A stretch of 50,711 nt of DNA, from positions 1 to 50,711 of the forward strand of contig JANWVR010000140.1 in NCBI GenBank assembly GCA_025056735.1. Reading direction: 5' to 3'. The notes under the pieces were generated by a model. It made no database searches. It had not been told where the DNA came from and worked only from the letters and a program-made list of their open reading frames with translations. The DNA comes from Saprospiraceae bacterium (GTDB taxonomy: Bacteria; Bacteroidota; Bacteroidia; Chitinophagales; Saprospiraceae). Shown in pieces: positions 26,534 through 34,749 of this stretch. Each line of letters opens with the position of its first letter. Positions within the stretch are counted from its first letter, which is position 1. The translations under genes and the position numbers were made by a program.

Positions 26534-27403
26534 ATGCGCACGATTGATCCTACCCAGATTGCCACCAAAGACTTGCATCAGTTCATCCTCGGCGCCGTAG
26601 GGCCCCGACCTATCGCCTTTGCCAGCACCATCAGTGCCGATGGCGTGCCCAATCTGGCGCCCTACAGTTTCTTCAATGCGTTTAGCAGCAACCCGCCCAT
26701 CCTGATCTTCTCCTCCAACCGGCGCGTTGAAAACAACACTACTAAGGACACTTTGCAGAACGTGAAAGAAACGGGCGAAGTGGTCATCCACGCGGTCTCT
26801 TACGCCATGGCACGCCAGATGGCGCTGTGCAGCATCGAATACGATGCCAGCATCAACGAGTTCGAGAAGGCAGGCTTCACGCCCTTGCCCTCTGAGCGCG
26901 TGCGCCCTTTTCGCGTGGCAGAAAGCCCGGTGCATATGGAATGCGTGGTGGACAACATCCTGCCCTTAGGCGAAAAAGGCGGCGCAGGCAACCTCATTGT
27001 CTGCCGGATGGTACTCATGCACATTTCCGAAGACGTGCTGACCCCAAGCGGACGCATTGACCCGCATAAGATTGACCTTATCGGACGCTTAGGCCGCTTC
27101 TACTACGCCCGCGCCAGCGGCGATGCCATTTTCGAGGTAGTACAAAAAGTAAACGAACTTGGCGTGGGCTTCGATGCCCTACCTTACGCGGCCCGTCATA
27201 GCCCTGTGCTCACTGGCAATGAGCTGGCGCGCATAGCAGCACTCACCCAATTGCCCAGCCGCGAAGAAGCACTGGCCGACCCTGCCGTCGTCGAGGCGAT
27301 CCAGCAATGTAACAACACCGCAGAACTGCACCTCTTAGTGCGACAGGCTTTAGAACGAGGAGACGTAGAACAGGCAGCAAAACTGGTGGTAGCAGGAGAT
27401 TGA
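26534..27403 (+). CDS. Flavin reductase family protein (FMN-binding split barrel)
   Basis: The 289-residue protein begins MRTIDPTQIATKDLHQFILGAVGPRPIAF with the flavin-reductase-like motif GPRPIAFASTISADGVPNLAPYS, FFNAFSSNPPILIFSS, and a conserved PVHMECVVDNILPLG. The FMN-binding barrel takes about the first 220 residues; the remaining helical tail ends KLVVAGD. The substrate is not evident. An ATG further upstream at 26408 would overlap the divergent thioredoxin gene and is rejected. Confidence 0.88.
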   Translation: MRTIDPTQIATKDLHQFILGAVGPRPIAFASTISADGVPNLAPYSFFNAFSSNPPILIFSSNRRVENNTTKDTLQNVKETGEVVIHAVSYAMARQMALCSIEYDASINEFEKAGFTPLPSERVRPFRVAESPVHMECVVDNILPLGEKGGAGNLIVCRMVLMHISEDVLTPSGRIDPHKIDLIGRLGRFYYARASGDAIFEVVQKVNELGVGFDALPYAARHSPVLTGNELARIAALTQLPSREEALADPAVVEAIQQCNNTAELHLLVRQALERGDVEQAAKLVVAGD

Positions 27404-27479
27404 CCGAAAAGGCAATTCAAGGTTTTATTCATCAAAGCCTTATCCGCTAAGGTCACGCACGAGCAGCCTGGAGCATCTT

Positions 27480-27515
27480 GTCAGTTTTCATTTTCCACTT
27501 TTCACTTCCCATTTA
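27480..27515 (+). repeat. Pyrimidine-rich tract with CATTTTCC/ACTTTTCA words
   Basis: A run of T- and C-rich words (TTTTCATTTTCCACTTTTCA followed by CTTCCCATT) lies at the 3' end of the DUF1460 gene. It resembles, on the opposite strand, the tract next to the superoxide dismutase gene at 36710-36761. Confidence 0.45.
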
Positions 27516-28395
27516 TCCTACCTACTGCCACCCCCGTCTGTCCTTTTTGTGAGCGGACGTAGGCGCCCAGTGGCTGAGCGGATATTACGACGCGGCCCTG
27601 GAGCGAGGAGGCGTGCAGGAGGTGGATGCGGCCTTTTTGGGCGATGGCGAAGCCCAGATGCGCGAAGTCTAACCCTGGCCGGGCGGAGGTGATGGCGATG
27701 ATGTCGCCGGGTTGGAGGTGGCGTTCGATGCGTTCGATGTGGTTTTGCGGGATGTAATAGTGTGTTCGGCGACTGAGGCGTGTTTCCACCTGGCGGATGC
27801 GGCGCAGCGTTTCAGGGTCTTTCAGCGGCGGGTATTGTTCGGGATGGTCGCTCATGTAGCGGATGTCTTTTCGGAAAGGTTGGCCGCCGAGATCTTGGGT
27901 GATGTCGCGCAGGTAGCCGAGGTCTTGGGCCTGGCGCAGCCAGCCGGAGAGGTAATGGACGCGCGAGGCATAGCCGTCCACCGTACCGCCCCAGTAGCGC
28001 AATTGCCGCACATAGTCGGCTACGGTAGCAACGGAGGCCTCTTTGTGTTGGGCGGCGAGGGCGATGGCGAGGCTGATCTCGACGAACGTCCAGCAATCCA
28101 GCTGGCGGGCTGAGAGCATCAAGTACTCGTTTGGGCTGGCGCTGAGCGTGCCGTAAGGGGTGCCTTGCAGCGATTGGGCTACGGCTAAGGTTCGGGCTGC
28201 CAGGTCGCTGTGTTGGCGGGCCAGGGCCAGCTTTTCCGTCAGGATAGCGGCATCTGCTGGGTCTATGGGCGCAGGCATTTGGCCGGTGAGGGCGGGCTTG
28301 TTTTCTTGAGCAGGGGCGACATTGGCCAACGTCGGCAGCAGGAGCAATTGAGTGACCATGCTCCACAGATGCGGGTAGAGACAGAGATTTTTCAT
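27502..28395 (-). CDS. DUF1460 (N-acetylmuramoyl-L-alanine amidase-like) exported protein
   Basis: The 297-residue protein begins with a signal sequence (hydrophobic HLWSMVTQLLLLPTLANVAPAQ). The domain has the NlpC/P60-like catalytic features of DUF1460: SARQLDCWTFVEISLAIA (nucleophile Cys) and PGLDFAHLGFAI (His), with intervening YWGGTVDGYASRVHYLSGW. Family members cleave peptidoglycan or muropeptides. The ATG at 28395 is chosen; upstream in-frame sequence to 28872 runs into tpiA and is not real. It follows tpiA by 92 nt on the same strand. Confidence 0.87.
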   Translation of the reverse strand: MKNLCLYPHLWSMVTQLLLLPTLANVAPAQENKPALTGQMPAPIDPADAAILTEKLALARQHSDLAARTLAVAQSLQGTPYGTLSASPNEYLMLSARQLDCWTFVEISLAIALAAQHKEASVATVADYVRQLRYWGGTVDGYASRVHYLSGWLRQAQDLGYLRDITQDLGGQPFRKDIRYMSDHPEQYPPLKDPETLRRIRQVETRLSRRTHYYIPQNHIERIERHLQPGDIIAITSARPGLDFAHLGFAIAQKGRIHLLHASSLQGRVVISAQPLGAYVRSQKGQTGVAVGRINGK

Positions 28396-28487
28396 GGCAT
28401 CAGGAGTAGTAGCGGGAGGAATGAAAGAGCAGGCGCCCTCCTCGGCGCCCCTGTGGATCGAATTTTTCCGTGCTGTTGTGTCCGGTC

Positions 28488-29249
28488 TCACCTCCGCATT
28501 GCCCGGATGATTGCCGCAAACTCCTCGGCTTTGAGGGAAGCGCCGCCAATAAGGCCGCCGTCCACGTCGGGCTGCTGGAAGAGGTCGGGCGCATTTTGGG
28601 CGTTGCACGAGCCGCCGTACAGGATAGGTATGGCCTGGGCCACCTCGGGCGAGTAGCGCCGGGCCAGCAGGGAGCGCAGGGCAGCGTGCATTTCCTGGGC
28701 CTGGGCGGCCGTGGCCGTTTTGCCGGTGCCAATGGCCCACACGGGTTCGTAGGCAATGACGAGGCGGCTCAGGTCGGCCTCCGGGAGGTGGAAGAGGCTG
28801 GCGCGAAGTTGGCGCGCCACGTAGGGCACATGATTGCCGCGCTCGCGTACGGAGAGCGGTTCGCCGCAGCAAAAAATAGGTGTCAGGCCACGGCTCAAGG
28901 CCAGATCAACCTTTTTGGCCAGCTGCTCATGGCTTTCGCGAAAGTATTGCCGGCGTTCGGAGTGGCCAACGATGACGTATTGAGCGCCTACAGAGACGAG
29001 CATATCTGCGGACACTTCACCTGTGTAAGCGCCTTTTTCTTCGTGGTGGCAGTTTTGGGCAGCCAGGTAAAAGCCCGGGCGTTCACGCACCAACGCGCCA
29101 ATGGCTTGCAGAAAAGGAAAAGGAACGGCAAAAACAACCGGCCCCGGCGGCGGCTGGTCGAAGCGAGCCAGTACATCGCGAACTAACGCGACGCCCTCCT
29201 CTAAGGTTTTGTTCATCTTCCAGTTGCCGGCAACGATAAAAGAACGCAT
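28488..29249 (-). CDS. tpiA: Triosephosphate isomerase
   Basis: The 253-residue enzyme interconverts dihydroxyacetone phosphate and glyceraldehyde-3-phosphate. Catalytic residues are visible: Lys in AGNWKMNKT (about residue 11), His in VIVGHSERRQYF, Glu in VIAYEPVWAIGTGKTA, and the phosphate-binding ILYGGSCNAQNA near the C terminus. The ATG at 29249 gives the standard N terminus MRSFIVAGNWKMN; an upstream in-frame extension to 29486 overlaps the divergent regulator gene and is rejected. A TACCTTTG element lies 32 nt upstream. Confidence 0.97.
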   Translation of the reverse strand: MRSFIVAGNWKMNKTLEEGVALVRDVLARFDQPPPGPVVFAVPFPFLQAIGALVRERPGFYLAAQNCHHEEKGAYTGEVSADMLVSVGAQYVIVGHSERRQYFRESHEQLAKKVDLALSRGLTPIFCCGEPLSVRERGNHVPYVARQLRASLFHLPEADLSRLVIAYEPVWAIGTGKTATAAQAQEMHAALRSLLARRYSPEVAQAIPILYGGSCNAQNAPDLFQQPDVDGGLIGGASLKAEEFAAIIRAMRR

Positions 29250-29281
29250 AACGAAAGAAACTATGGTGTTGAGCAGACGGC

Positions 29282-29289
29282 CAAAGGTA
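29282..29289 (-). promoter_or_regulatory. -7 promoter element of tpiA
   Basis: TACCTTTG on the minus strand (plus-strand CAAAGGTA) matches TAnnTTTG and ends 32 nt before the tpiA ATG. It is back to back with the divergent element at 29318-29325. Confidence 0.5.
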
Positions 29290-29317
29290 GGGCGCTGCGA
29301 GCATTTGCGCAGGTTTC

Positions 29318-29325
29318 TACCTTTG
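29318..29325 (+). promoter_or_regulatory. -7 promoter element of the ScfR/IrrE-like regulator
   Basis: TACCTTTG ends 7 nt before the ATG at 29333, so transcription would start within a few bases of the start codon. No TTG is seen at the usual -33 spacing. Confidence 0.5.
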
Positions 29326-29332
29326 CCTCGCC

Positions 29333-30832
29333 ATGGGCAAAGACAAACATTTGCAGCGTATCCTGCTGGGCTTGAAAGTGCGGCAGTTGCGTCAGTCGCG
29401 CGGGTGGAACTTTGACGAGATGAGCCGCCAGACAGGCATGTCGCCCTCGTACCTGAACGAGATAGAAAAAGGCAAGAAGTACCCACAGCCGGAGAGTTTA
29501 GAAAAATTGGCTGCAGCGCTGGGCGTCTCGACGGAATTTCTGACCTCGGCAGAGCTGCCGGCTCAATACGCGCCGATTTCCCGGCTCTTAGAAAGCAACT
29601 TTTTGAGCGAGCTGCCCTTAGACTTTTTTGGCCTCAATCTGCAACAACTGGTCGAGATTATGGCGCGCGCACCCGACCGGGTCAATGCGTTCGTCTCGGC
29701 TATGCTCGACATTGCGCGGCACTACTCCGTGCACAACGAGCACTTCTACTTTGCTGCCCTGCGCGCCTACCAGGAGTTGCACCTGAACTACTTTCCCGAC
29801 ATTGAGGCCACAGCAGCTGCCTTCGCCCAGGAGCACCAACTGCCTGTGCGCGGCCCCGTATCGGCGGCGTTGCTGGAACGCATTCTCTTAGAAAAGTTCA
29901 ACTACACCATAGACGACCAGACTTTAGGCCAACAGCCGCTGCTGCAGGGCGTAAGGGCCGCCTTCCATCCCGAACAGCGACGCCTGTACCTGCACCCGTC
30001 GCTCCATCCACACCAGCGGGCCTTCCAATTAGCCAAAGAGCTCGGCTTTGCCACTCTTCAATTGGAAAAACGACCGTGTGCCACGCCCTGGCTCCGCGTG
30101 CGCTCCTTCGAAGAGGTGCTCAACAACTACCGGGCTGCCTATTTCGCTGTGTCCATCTTAGTACCACAAACCGCTTTTATCGAAGACCTGCACGCCTTCT
30201 TCCTGGCCTCATCCTGGCAAGAAAGCAACCTCCTGGGGCTTTTGAAAAAGTACCAGGTCAGCCCAGAAGTGCTTTTTCAGCGGTTTAATGTGCTGTCGCA
30301 TGCCTTCGACCTGCACCAGATCTTTTTCTTGCGCCTTATCTACGACGTAGAAAGCCAACACTTAGACATTGACAAGGAACTGCACCTCAACCGGCGACAC
30401 CGCCCACAAGCCTCAGGGTTAGGGCAGACCTATTGCCGGCGCTGGCTCTCTGCTGACTTATTCCAGCAACTACATACCGCAGCCGCCTCAGCCTCGGCAC
30501 CCAACGAGCTGCCCATGGCAGCAGGGGCACAACACATGGTTTTCGCCGACTCGGGCGAAGAATACCTGTGCTTAGCGGTGGCAAAGACAGCCTACCCTAC
30601 TCCAAACCGCTTCGTCTGCATCATGTTGGGCGTAGAGTGGGACGATCATGCCCGCGAGGTAATTCGATTTTCCAATGACCCAACTATCGAACGCCGAATG
30701 GTGGGGGTTACCTGCGAACGATGCAGCTGGCTCGATTGCCCTCAGCGCAGCGCAGCCCCTAGCGAATACCTTCGACGCGAACAACGCCGACAGATGGAAA
30801 ATGCCCTCAACCTGCTTACAAAACAACCCTGA
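29333..30832 (+). CDS. XRE-family regulator with IrrE/M78-like and DUF2083 regions (ScfR-like)
   Basis: The 499-residue protein has an N-terminal helix-turn-helix (about 8-62: GLKVRQLRQSRGWNFDEMSRQTGMS, SYLNEIEKGKKYPQPESLEKLA). The middle resembles the M78/IrrE domain but the zinc motif HExxH is not present: the equivalent reads RAFQLAKELGFA, so peptidase activity is unlikely. The C terminus resembles the DUF2083 region and ends with a cysteine cluster (VTCERCSWLDCPQRSAAP) that could bind metal. Homologues such as ScfR/PrpR regulate acyl-CoA and short-chain fatty acid metabolism, sensing acyl-CoA or redox state. A DUF3089 lipoprotein gene follows 6 nt later. Confidence 0.88.
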   Translation: MGKDKHLQRILLGLKVRQLRQSRGWNFDEMSRQTGMSPSYLNEIEKGKKYPQPESLEKLAAALGVSTEFLTSAELPAQYAPISRLLESNFLSELPLDFFGLNLQQLVEIMARAPDRVNAFVSAMLDIARHYSVHNEHFYFAALRAYQELHLNYFPDIEATAAAFAQEHQLPVRGPVSAALLERILLEKFNYTIDDQTLGQQPLLQGVRAAFHPEQRRLYLHPSLHPHQRAFQLAKELGFATLQLEKRPCATPWLRVRSFEEVLNNYRAAYFAVSILVPQTAFIEDLHAFFLASSWQESNLLGLLKKYQVSPEVLFQRFNVLSHAFDLHQIFFLRLIYDVESQHLDIDKELHLNRRHRPQASGLGQTYCRRWLSADLFQQLHTAAASASAPNELPMAAGAQHMVFADSGEEYLCLAVAKTAYPTPNRFVCIMLGVEWDDHAREVIRFSNDPTIERRMVGVTCERCSWLDCPQRSAAPSEYLRREQRRQMENALNLLTKQP

Positions 30833-30838
30833 TTGCTC

Positions 30839-31879
30839 ATGCCTGACACCACTCTCCTGAAAAGCCTGCTCTACTCAGGTGCTTTAGCACTTGCCGCCCT
30901 CGCGGGTTGTCGCTCCACACGCCCTACTGAGGCCTTTTCCCCTGACAAAGCCCCACTTCCGCCCAATTATGCCCTGTTGGAACACTGGGCAGCACACCCA
31001 CAAAAGACCGATGCCGCCGATCGAACGCCCTGCGGTGGCAAACCCGACCAGCAACAAACCGCTTACGCCGATGTCTTTTTCCTCCATCCAACTTCTTACT
31101 TCGGCTGCCGAAAGAGGCCCGTCAAATGGAATGCCGACCTAAATGACTCAGCGATCAACGCTCGTACCGACAGCGGCGCTATCCTTCACCAGGCCACTAT
31201 CTTCAATACCGTCGGGCGCGTCTATGCGCCGCGCTACCGGCAGGCACACCTAAAAGCCTTTTACGGCCGTGACACGCTCAACGCCGCACAGGCTTTAGCC
31301 TTAGCCTACCAGGACGTAGAGGCTGCCTTCGATCACTATCTGAAACACTGGCACGAGGGGCGCCCACTCGTTTTGGTCGGCCATAGCCAGGGAGCCTACT
31401 TAGCCATGCGCCTCTTGCGCGAGCGCATCGAGGGTACACCCCTACACAGCCAACTTGTTGTCGCTTATTTGGTAGGTTGGCCAGTCCGAAAGGATTTCAT
31501 AAAAAAAACACCGCCTTGCACCTCTGCTGAGCAATTCAGCTGCTTCTGCTCGTGGCGCACCTGGCGGCGCGACGCCCGCCGAAGGCTGCCGCCTCAGCCC
31601 GAAGTAACGTGCACCAACCCACTCACCTGGAGCACGCGCGAAGGCGAATACGCCGACCGGTCGCTCAATTCGGGCGCCGTCTTGCGCAACTTTTGCACCA
31701 TCTACCCTGCCGCTACTGATGCCGAGGTATGGCAAGGCTATTTGCTGGCTTCGCGCCCGCGCTTTCCCGGCAGTTTTTTGTTCACGCGAAAAAATTATCA
31801 CGTTGGCGACCTGAATTTGTATTACCTTAACGTGCAGCAAAACGTCGAAAGGCGCGTCGAAGCGTTCATGCGCCGATAG
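30839..31879 (+). CDS. DUF3089 lipoprotein, alpha/beta-hydrolase-like
   Basis: The 346-residue protein has a lipoprotein signal (LYSGALALAALAGC, lipid Cys at about 24). DUF3089 features are visible: ADVFFLHPTSYFGC near residue 80, the nucleophile elbow VLVGHSQGAYLAMRLLRERI (GHSQG near residue 181), and AYLVGWPVRKDF. The fold is alpha/beta hydrolase; substrates in this family are unknown to me, but esterase activity is suggested. It starts 6 nt after the regulator stop, so the two are probably cotranscribed. A TTG at 30833 precedes the ATG in frame and overlaps nothing, but the ATG is preferred. Confidence 0.87.
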   Translation: MPDTTLLKSLLYSGALALAALAGCRSTRPTEAFSPDKAPLPPNYALLEHWAAHPQKTDAADRTPCGGKPDQQQTAYADVFFLHPTSYFGCRKRPVKWNADLNDSAINARTDSGAILHQATIFNTVGRVYAPRYRQAHLKAFYGRDTLNAAQALALAYQDVEAAFDHYLKHWHEGRPLVLVGHSQGAYLAMRLLRERIEGTPLHSQLVVAYLVGWPVRKDFIKKTPPCTSAEQFSCFCSWRTWRRDARRRLPPQPEVTCTNPLTWSTREGEYADRSLNSGAVLRNFCTIYPAATDAEVWQGYLLASRPRFPGSFLFTRKNYHVGDLNLYYLNVQQNVERRVEAFMRR

Positions 31880-31920
31880 CGGCGTTTATTTGTAAACATC
31901 CACTCAACCTTTTTCCAAAC

Positions 31921-32748
31921 ATGACGAAGAAAGTTCTCTTTAGCCTGATCGTCCTGGCCGTTTTGGTCGCCTGCAGCCGCACGGCGTTCACGGGCCGCAA
32001 GCAGATGACACTGTTGCCTGTGGGCGAAATCAACCAGATGAGTTTTGCGGAATACCGCGCCTTTTTGAGTAAAAATCCGCCTATGAGCTCGGGTCCAGAA
32101 GTGGACTTAGTGCGCCGCGTTGGCAACGACATCAAAGAGGCCGTAGAGGTGTACTACCGCGCTATGGGCAAGAGCAGCGAGTTGCGGAATTTCGCCTGGG
32201 AGTTTAATGTAGTAAACAACCCAACGGTGAATGCCTTTTGCATGCCGGGTGGCAAAGTAGTGGTGTACACCGGCATTCTGAGGGTTACCCAGAACGAGGA
32301 TGCACTGGCCGTTGTGATGGGCCACGAGGTAGCGCATGCGCTGGCGCACCACGGCAATGAGCGCATGAGCCAGATGCTGGTGGCGCAACTGGGCCTGACT
32401 TCGCTACAAGTGGCCTTAGCCAACAAGCCCGCCCAGACGCGCGAGTTGCTCATGGCCGCTGCCGGCGTAGGCACACAAGTGGGCGTCTTGCTGCCCTTCA
32501 GCCGCAAACACGAGAGCGAGGCCGACGAAATTGGCTTGTATCTGATGGCTATGGCAGGCTACAACCCTAATGAGGCGGCTCCCTTCTGGAACCGCATGAA
32601 CAGCGCGGGTGGCGGCGCCCCGCCGGAGTTTCTGAGCACGCACCCTGACCCGTCGAAGCGCAGCGAGCGACTGCGGCAACTCGTACCCAAAGCACGCGCT
32701 TACGCGCAGAAGTACCCGGTGCCCAACAGCTCGAAAAATCAGCAATAA
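31921..32748 (+). CDS. M48-family metallopeptidase lipoprotein (LoiP/YggG-like)
   Basis: The 275-residue protein has a lipoprotein signal (LIVLAVLVACSR, Cys about 19). The zinc site is VVMGHEVAHALAHHGNERM (HEVAH near 139) with a third ligand Glu in SRKHESEADEIGLYLMA. The motif FCMPGGKVVVYTGIL precedes it. These peptidases work at the outer membrane in protein quality control. It lies 41 nt after the DUF3089 gene on the same strand and converges on a small lipoprotein gene. Confidence 0.93.
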   Translation: MTKKVLFSLIVLAVLVACSRTAFTGRKQMTLLPVGEINQMSFAEYRAFLSKNPPMSSGPEVDLVRRVGNDIKEAVEVYYRAMGKSSELRNFAWEFNVVNNPTVNAFCMPGGKVVVYTGILRVTQNEDALAVVMGHEVAHALAHHGNERMSQMLVAQLGLTSLQVALANKPAQTRELLMAAAGVGTQVGVLLPFSRKHESEADEIGLYLMAMAGYNPNEAAPFWNRMNSAGGGAPPEFLSTHPDPSKRSERLRQLVPKARAYAQKYPVPNSSKNQQ

Positions 32749-32766
32749 ATAAAAGGTATCCCCTAT

Positions 32767-33249
32767 TCAGCGCCTCCAGGTGGGTATCGTGTCGGCAGGC
32801 GGAAATACCAGATCCTCCTCGCCTGGGAGCACTGTATCCCGCGTAGGCGTACTGAAGCCTTCCACGCGATGCACCAACCACTGCCCGCCAACGCGCTTCA
32901 GGACAAGCGTATCAGCAAGGTATTCGCCCAGTTCGTCTTCTATCTGATAACTGCAGACAGCAGAGTCGCCGCGTACCGCACAGTGAAGGTGATGCAACTC
33001 GGTGTGGGCTACTTCCGCAGAGTCGTCCTGCACCAAGGCATCTAAAAAATCTACATATGACCGGGCCAACTCGGTGCTGTACAGCCGTGCCGAGTCGAAG
33101 CGATTGCGATCAATATATGACTGCCATAGCCGCACGACTTCCTCTGGCTCAAGAGGCTTAGAGCGCTGGCACTGTCCGCTAAGAAGCAAAAAGAGGACAA
33201 GCACACCTCCTCGCCAGAGAGGATACGCATTAACGGACGAATTTCGCAT
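32767..33249 (-). CDS. Small lipoprotein with DUF4878/NTF2-like domain
   Basis: The 160-residue protein has a lipoprotein signal (WRGGVLVLFLLLSGQC, Cys about 26). The rest resembles DUF4878-type NTF2-like domains: PEEVVRLWQSYIDRNRFDSA, a Tyr-rich helix, and a beta strand ending VLKRVGGQWLVHRVEGF. Function unknown; such lipoproteins often accompany envelope genes. The ATG at 33249 is used because longer in-frame starts run into the tRNA. Confidence 0.78.
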   Translation of the reverse strand: MRNSSVNAYPLWRGGVLVLFLLLSGQCQRSKPLEPEEVVRLWQSYIDRNRFDSARLYSTELARSYVDFLDALVQDDSAEVAHTELHHLHCAVRGDSAVCSYQIEDELGEYLADTLVLKRVGGQWLVHRVEGFSTPTRDTVLPGEEDLVFPPADTIPTWRR

Positions 33250-33314
33250 AAAACAATCGGCAGGTTGTGGCAATACGTCTGAGAGCTGTGTTGGTTGCGC
33301 CCAACAGCGCCTAA

Positions 33315-33345
33315 AACAAAAAAGCCACCTCTTCTGGAGGTGGCT
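33315..33345 (-). terminator. Rho-independent terminator after tRNA-Val
   Basis: On the minus strand AGCCACCTC, a 5-nt loop and GAGGTGGCT form a 9-bp stem (33345-33323), followed immediately by TTTTTT and a T-rich stretch. It ends the tRNA transcript 3 nt past the mature 3' end. Confidence 0.85.
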
Positions 33346-33348
33346 GGG

Positions 33349-33423
33349 TGGGCGCAGAAGGATTCGAACCTCCGACCCCCTGCTTGTAAGGCAGGTGCTC
33401 TGAACCAACTGAGCTATGCGCCC
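33349..33423 (-). tRNA. tRNA-Val (anticodon TAC)
   Basis: The 75-nt cloverleaf reads, on the minus strand, GGGCGCATAGCTC at the 5' end and CTGCGCCCA at the 3' end. The acceptor stem is GGGCGCA/TGCGCCC with discriminator A. The anticodon stem CCTGC/GCAGG holds the loop CTTACAA, so the anticodon is TAC, decoding GTA and the other valine codons by wobble. The T arm GGTTCGAATCC is present. CCA is not encoded: the bases after the discriminator A are CCC. Confidence 0.97.
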
Positions 33424-33433
33424 GAAGCGGCGG

Positions 33434-33465
33434 CAAAGGTAGATGCGCCGTTTTTAAACTACCAA
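33434..33465 (-). promoter_or_regulatory. Promoter of tRNA-Val
   Basis: On the minus strand TTG (33465-33463) is followed after 21 nt by TACCTTTG (33441-33434), the Bacteroidota -33/-7 pair. It ends 10 nt before the mature tRNA 5' end. This is the best calibrated promoter in the window because the transcript position is known. Confidence 0.75.
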
Positions 33466-33710
33466 GCCTTTTTTAGAAAAACTTATTCAGCCTGACTAGC
33501 GCCGCCCCTATTTCCGGCACGCATCGCTCTGAGGCCGATAACACCACAGAAATACCCCGGCATGGGCCAATATCTTACGGCAGGCTTCCCTCTCCAGCCC
33601 GATTTGCCCTCTTCACTGGAGAACGCCACTTTTTTTATTCTGCAACGTTCTGATTGGTCGGCATACCTTCGCCTTTAGCTTTTTGGAAATAATCGCCGAC
33701 ATAGAACAGA

Positions 33711-34556
33711 ATGACAGTCGTAACCAGCTTTGAACAGGCATACGAGGAGTGGATAGACCGCCCGCACCGGGATTATCGCCGCAGCATTGGAACACCCGTA
33801 AACTTAGACGCCGCTGCTTTTGAAGAGTTTGTGCAACGCCTGCGCGCCTACAGAGCCGCTTATCCCAGCATGGCGCTCTGGCTCACCATGGATTACTCCA
33901 CGCTTAGCGCCATGCAAAGCGAAGGCGATATCAACGTATTTGGCGCGCCCGTTCGCTCTAAACGCGACTTAGTTGCCCGCATCCATCCTGATTACCTCCT
34001 ACCCTACCTGCGCTGGCGACGCTCGGCCTATGCACTCATGTCGCTGTATCCCGAAAAGGTACGTCAGCCCTTGAAGCACACCTTCCGCATCTCACTGCCT
34101 TTTAAGACGCACTCGGGGCAATATTGGTGGTTTTGTATGAACTCAGCCATCGTGCAGCAGGACGCTCAAGGTCGGATCGCTACAACGGTGGAAACCCTCT
34201 ACCGGGAGAGTACGTGGTCGCGCCACAACCTCCGGCCCTTGGAAGCAAGCCTTTTCAGCCATGAGCCTCAGGAAGAGGGCCTAAATGCCGAGCTGGCCGG
34301 GCAACTCTCCCTGTTGCTCATGGAACTATTCACCGATGCGGAATTAGACCTGTTGGCTCTGTACGCCAGCGGCACACGCACCGACAGCGTGTTGGCCGCG
34401 ATGAAGTGGTCGCGCCACACCCTGCACGAGTACAACACGCACCTGCTGCGCAAAGCGCGCGAATTGTTCGTCTATGAGTTCAAAAACGCTCGACAATTCG
34501 CCGAGTACTGCCAGGAACGACATATCTTAAAATTCAAACCGCATTCCCCAAAGTAG
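33711..34556 (+). CDS. Hypothetical protein with LuxR/GerE-like C-terminal helix-turn-helix
   Basis: The 281-residue protein has a mixed N-terminal region that may be PAS-like, with a central sheet (YWWFCMNSAIVQQDAQGRIATTVETLY) and no membrane segment. The C terminus has FTDAELDLLALYASGTRTDSVLAAMKWSRHTLHEYNTHLLRKARELF, which follows the GerE/LuxR helix-turn-helix pattern (a T-xx-E-xx-hh-xh start, then a recognition helix). A transcription-regulator role is inferred. I do not recognise orthologues by name. Confidence 0.65.
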   Translation: MTVVTSFEQAYEEWIDRPHRDYRRSIGTPVNLDAAAFEEFVQRLRAYRAAYPSMALWLTMDYSTLSAMQSEGDINVFGAPVRSKRDLVARIHPDYLLPYLRWRRSAYALMSLYPEKVRQPLKHTFRISLPFKTHSGQYWWFCMNSAIVQQDAQGRIATTVETLYRESTWSRHNLRPLEASLFSHEPQEEGLNAELAGQLSLLLMELFTDAELDLLALYASGTRTDSVLAAMKWSRHTLHEYNTHLLRKARELFVYEFKNARQFAEYCQERHILKFKPHSPK

Positions 34557-34646
34557 GGGTTTCAGGACTGATCCTAAGGCCACCATCTTTGCATTGTAAT
34601 CATCATCAAAGCACGCTACGACTTTTTCGTTTTCAAATTGATCGGG

Positions 34647-34680
34647 CTGCTCGCATCCGGAAGGGAAGCGGGCAGTTTTT
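34647..34680 (+). terminator. Terminator-like hairpin downstream of the HTH protein gene
   Basis: CTGCTCGC (34647-34654) can pair with GCGGGCAG (34668-34675) with one G-T wobble, and TTTTT follows at 34676-34680. It lies about 90 nt after the stop codon. The minus strand of the hairpin has no T tract, so it serves the plus strand only. Confidence 0.55.
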
Positions 34681-34749
34681 GATTTGTCCTAAGAGGCGCC
34701 ATGTCGAAACCGATAGCGCCCTGGAGCCGTGTGCTTTCGACAACCGCGC

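Noticed and set aside
28396-28872. N-terminal extension of the DUF1460 gene
   Set aside because: The extension lies opposite-frame within tpiA and lacks a signal peptide; the ATG at 28395 starts a normal signal sequence.
33250-33408. N-terminal extension of the small lipoprotein into the tRNA
   Set aside because: It would overlap tRNA-Val and its terminator, while the ATG at 33249 gives a proper lipoprotein signal.
33591-33640. Terminator upstream of the HTH protein gene
   Set aside because: A 7-bp stem (TCTCCAG/CTGGAGA) exists with a T run, but the loop is 18 nt, the T run starts 7 nt after the stem, and no plus-strand gene ends before it.
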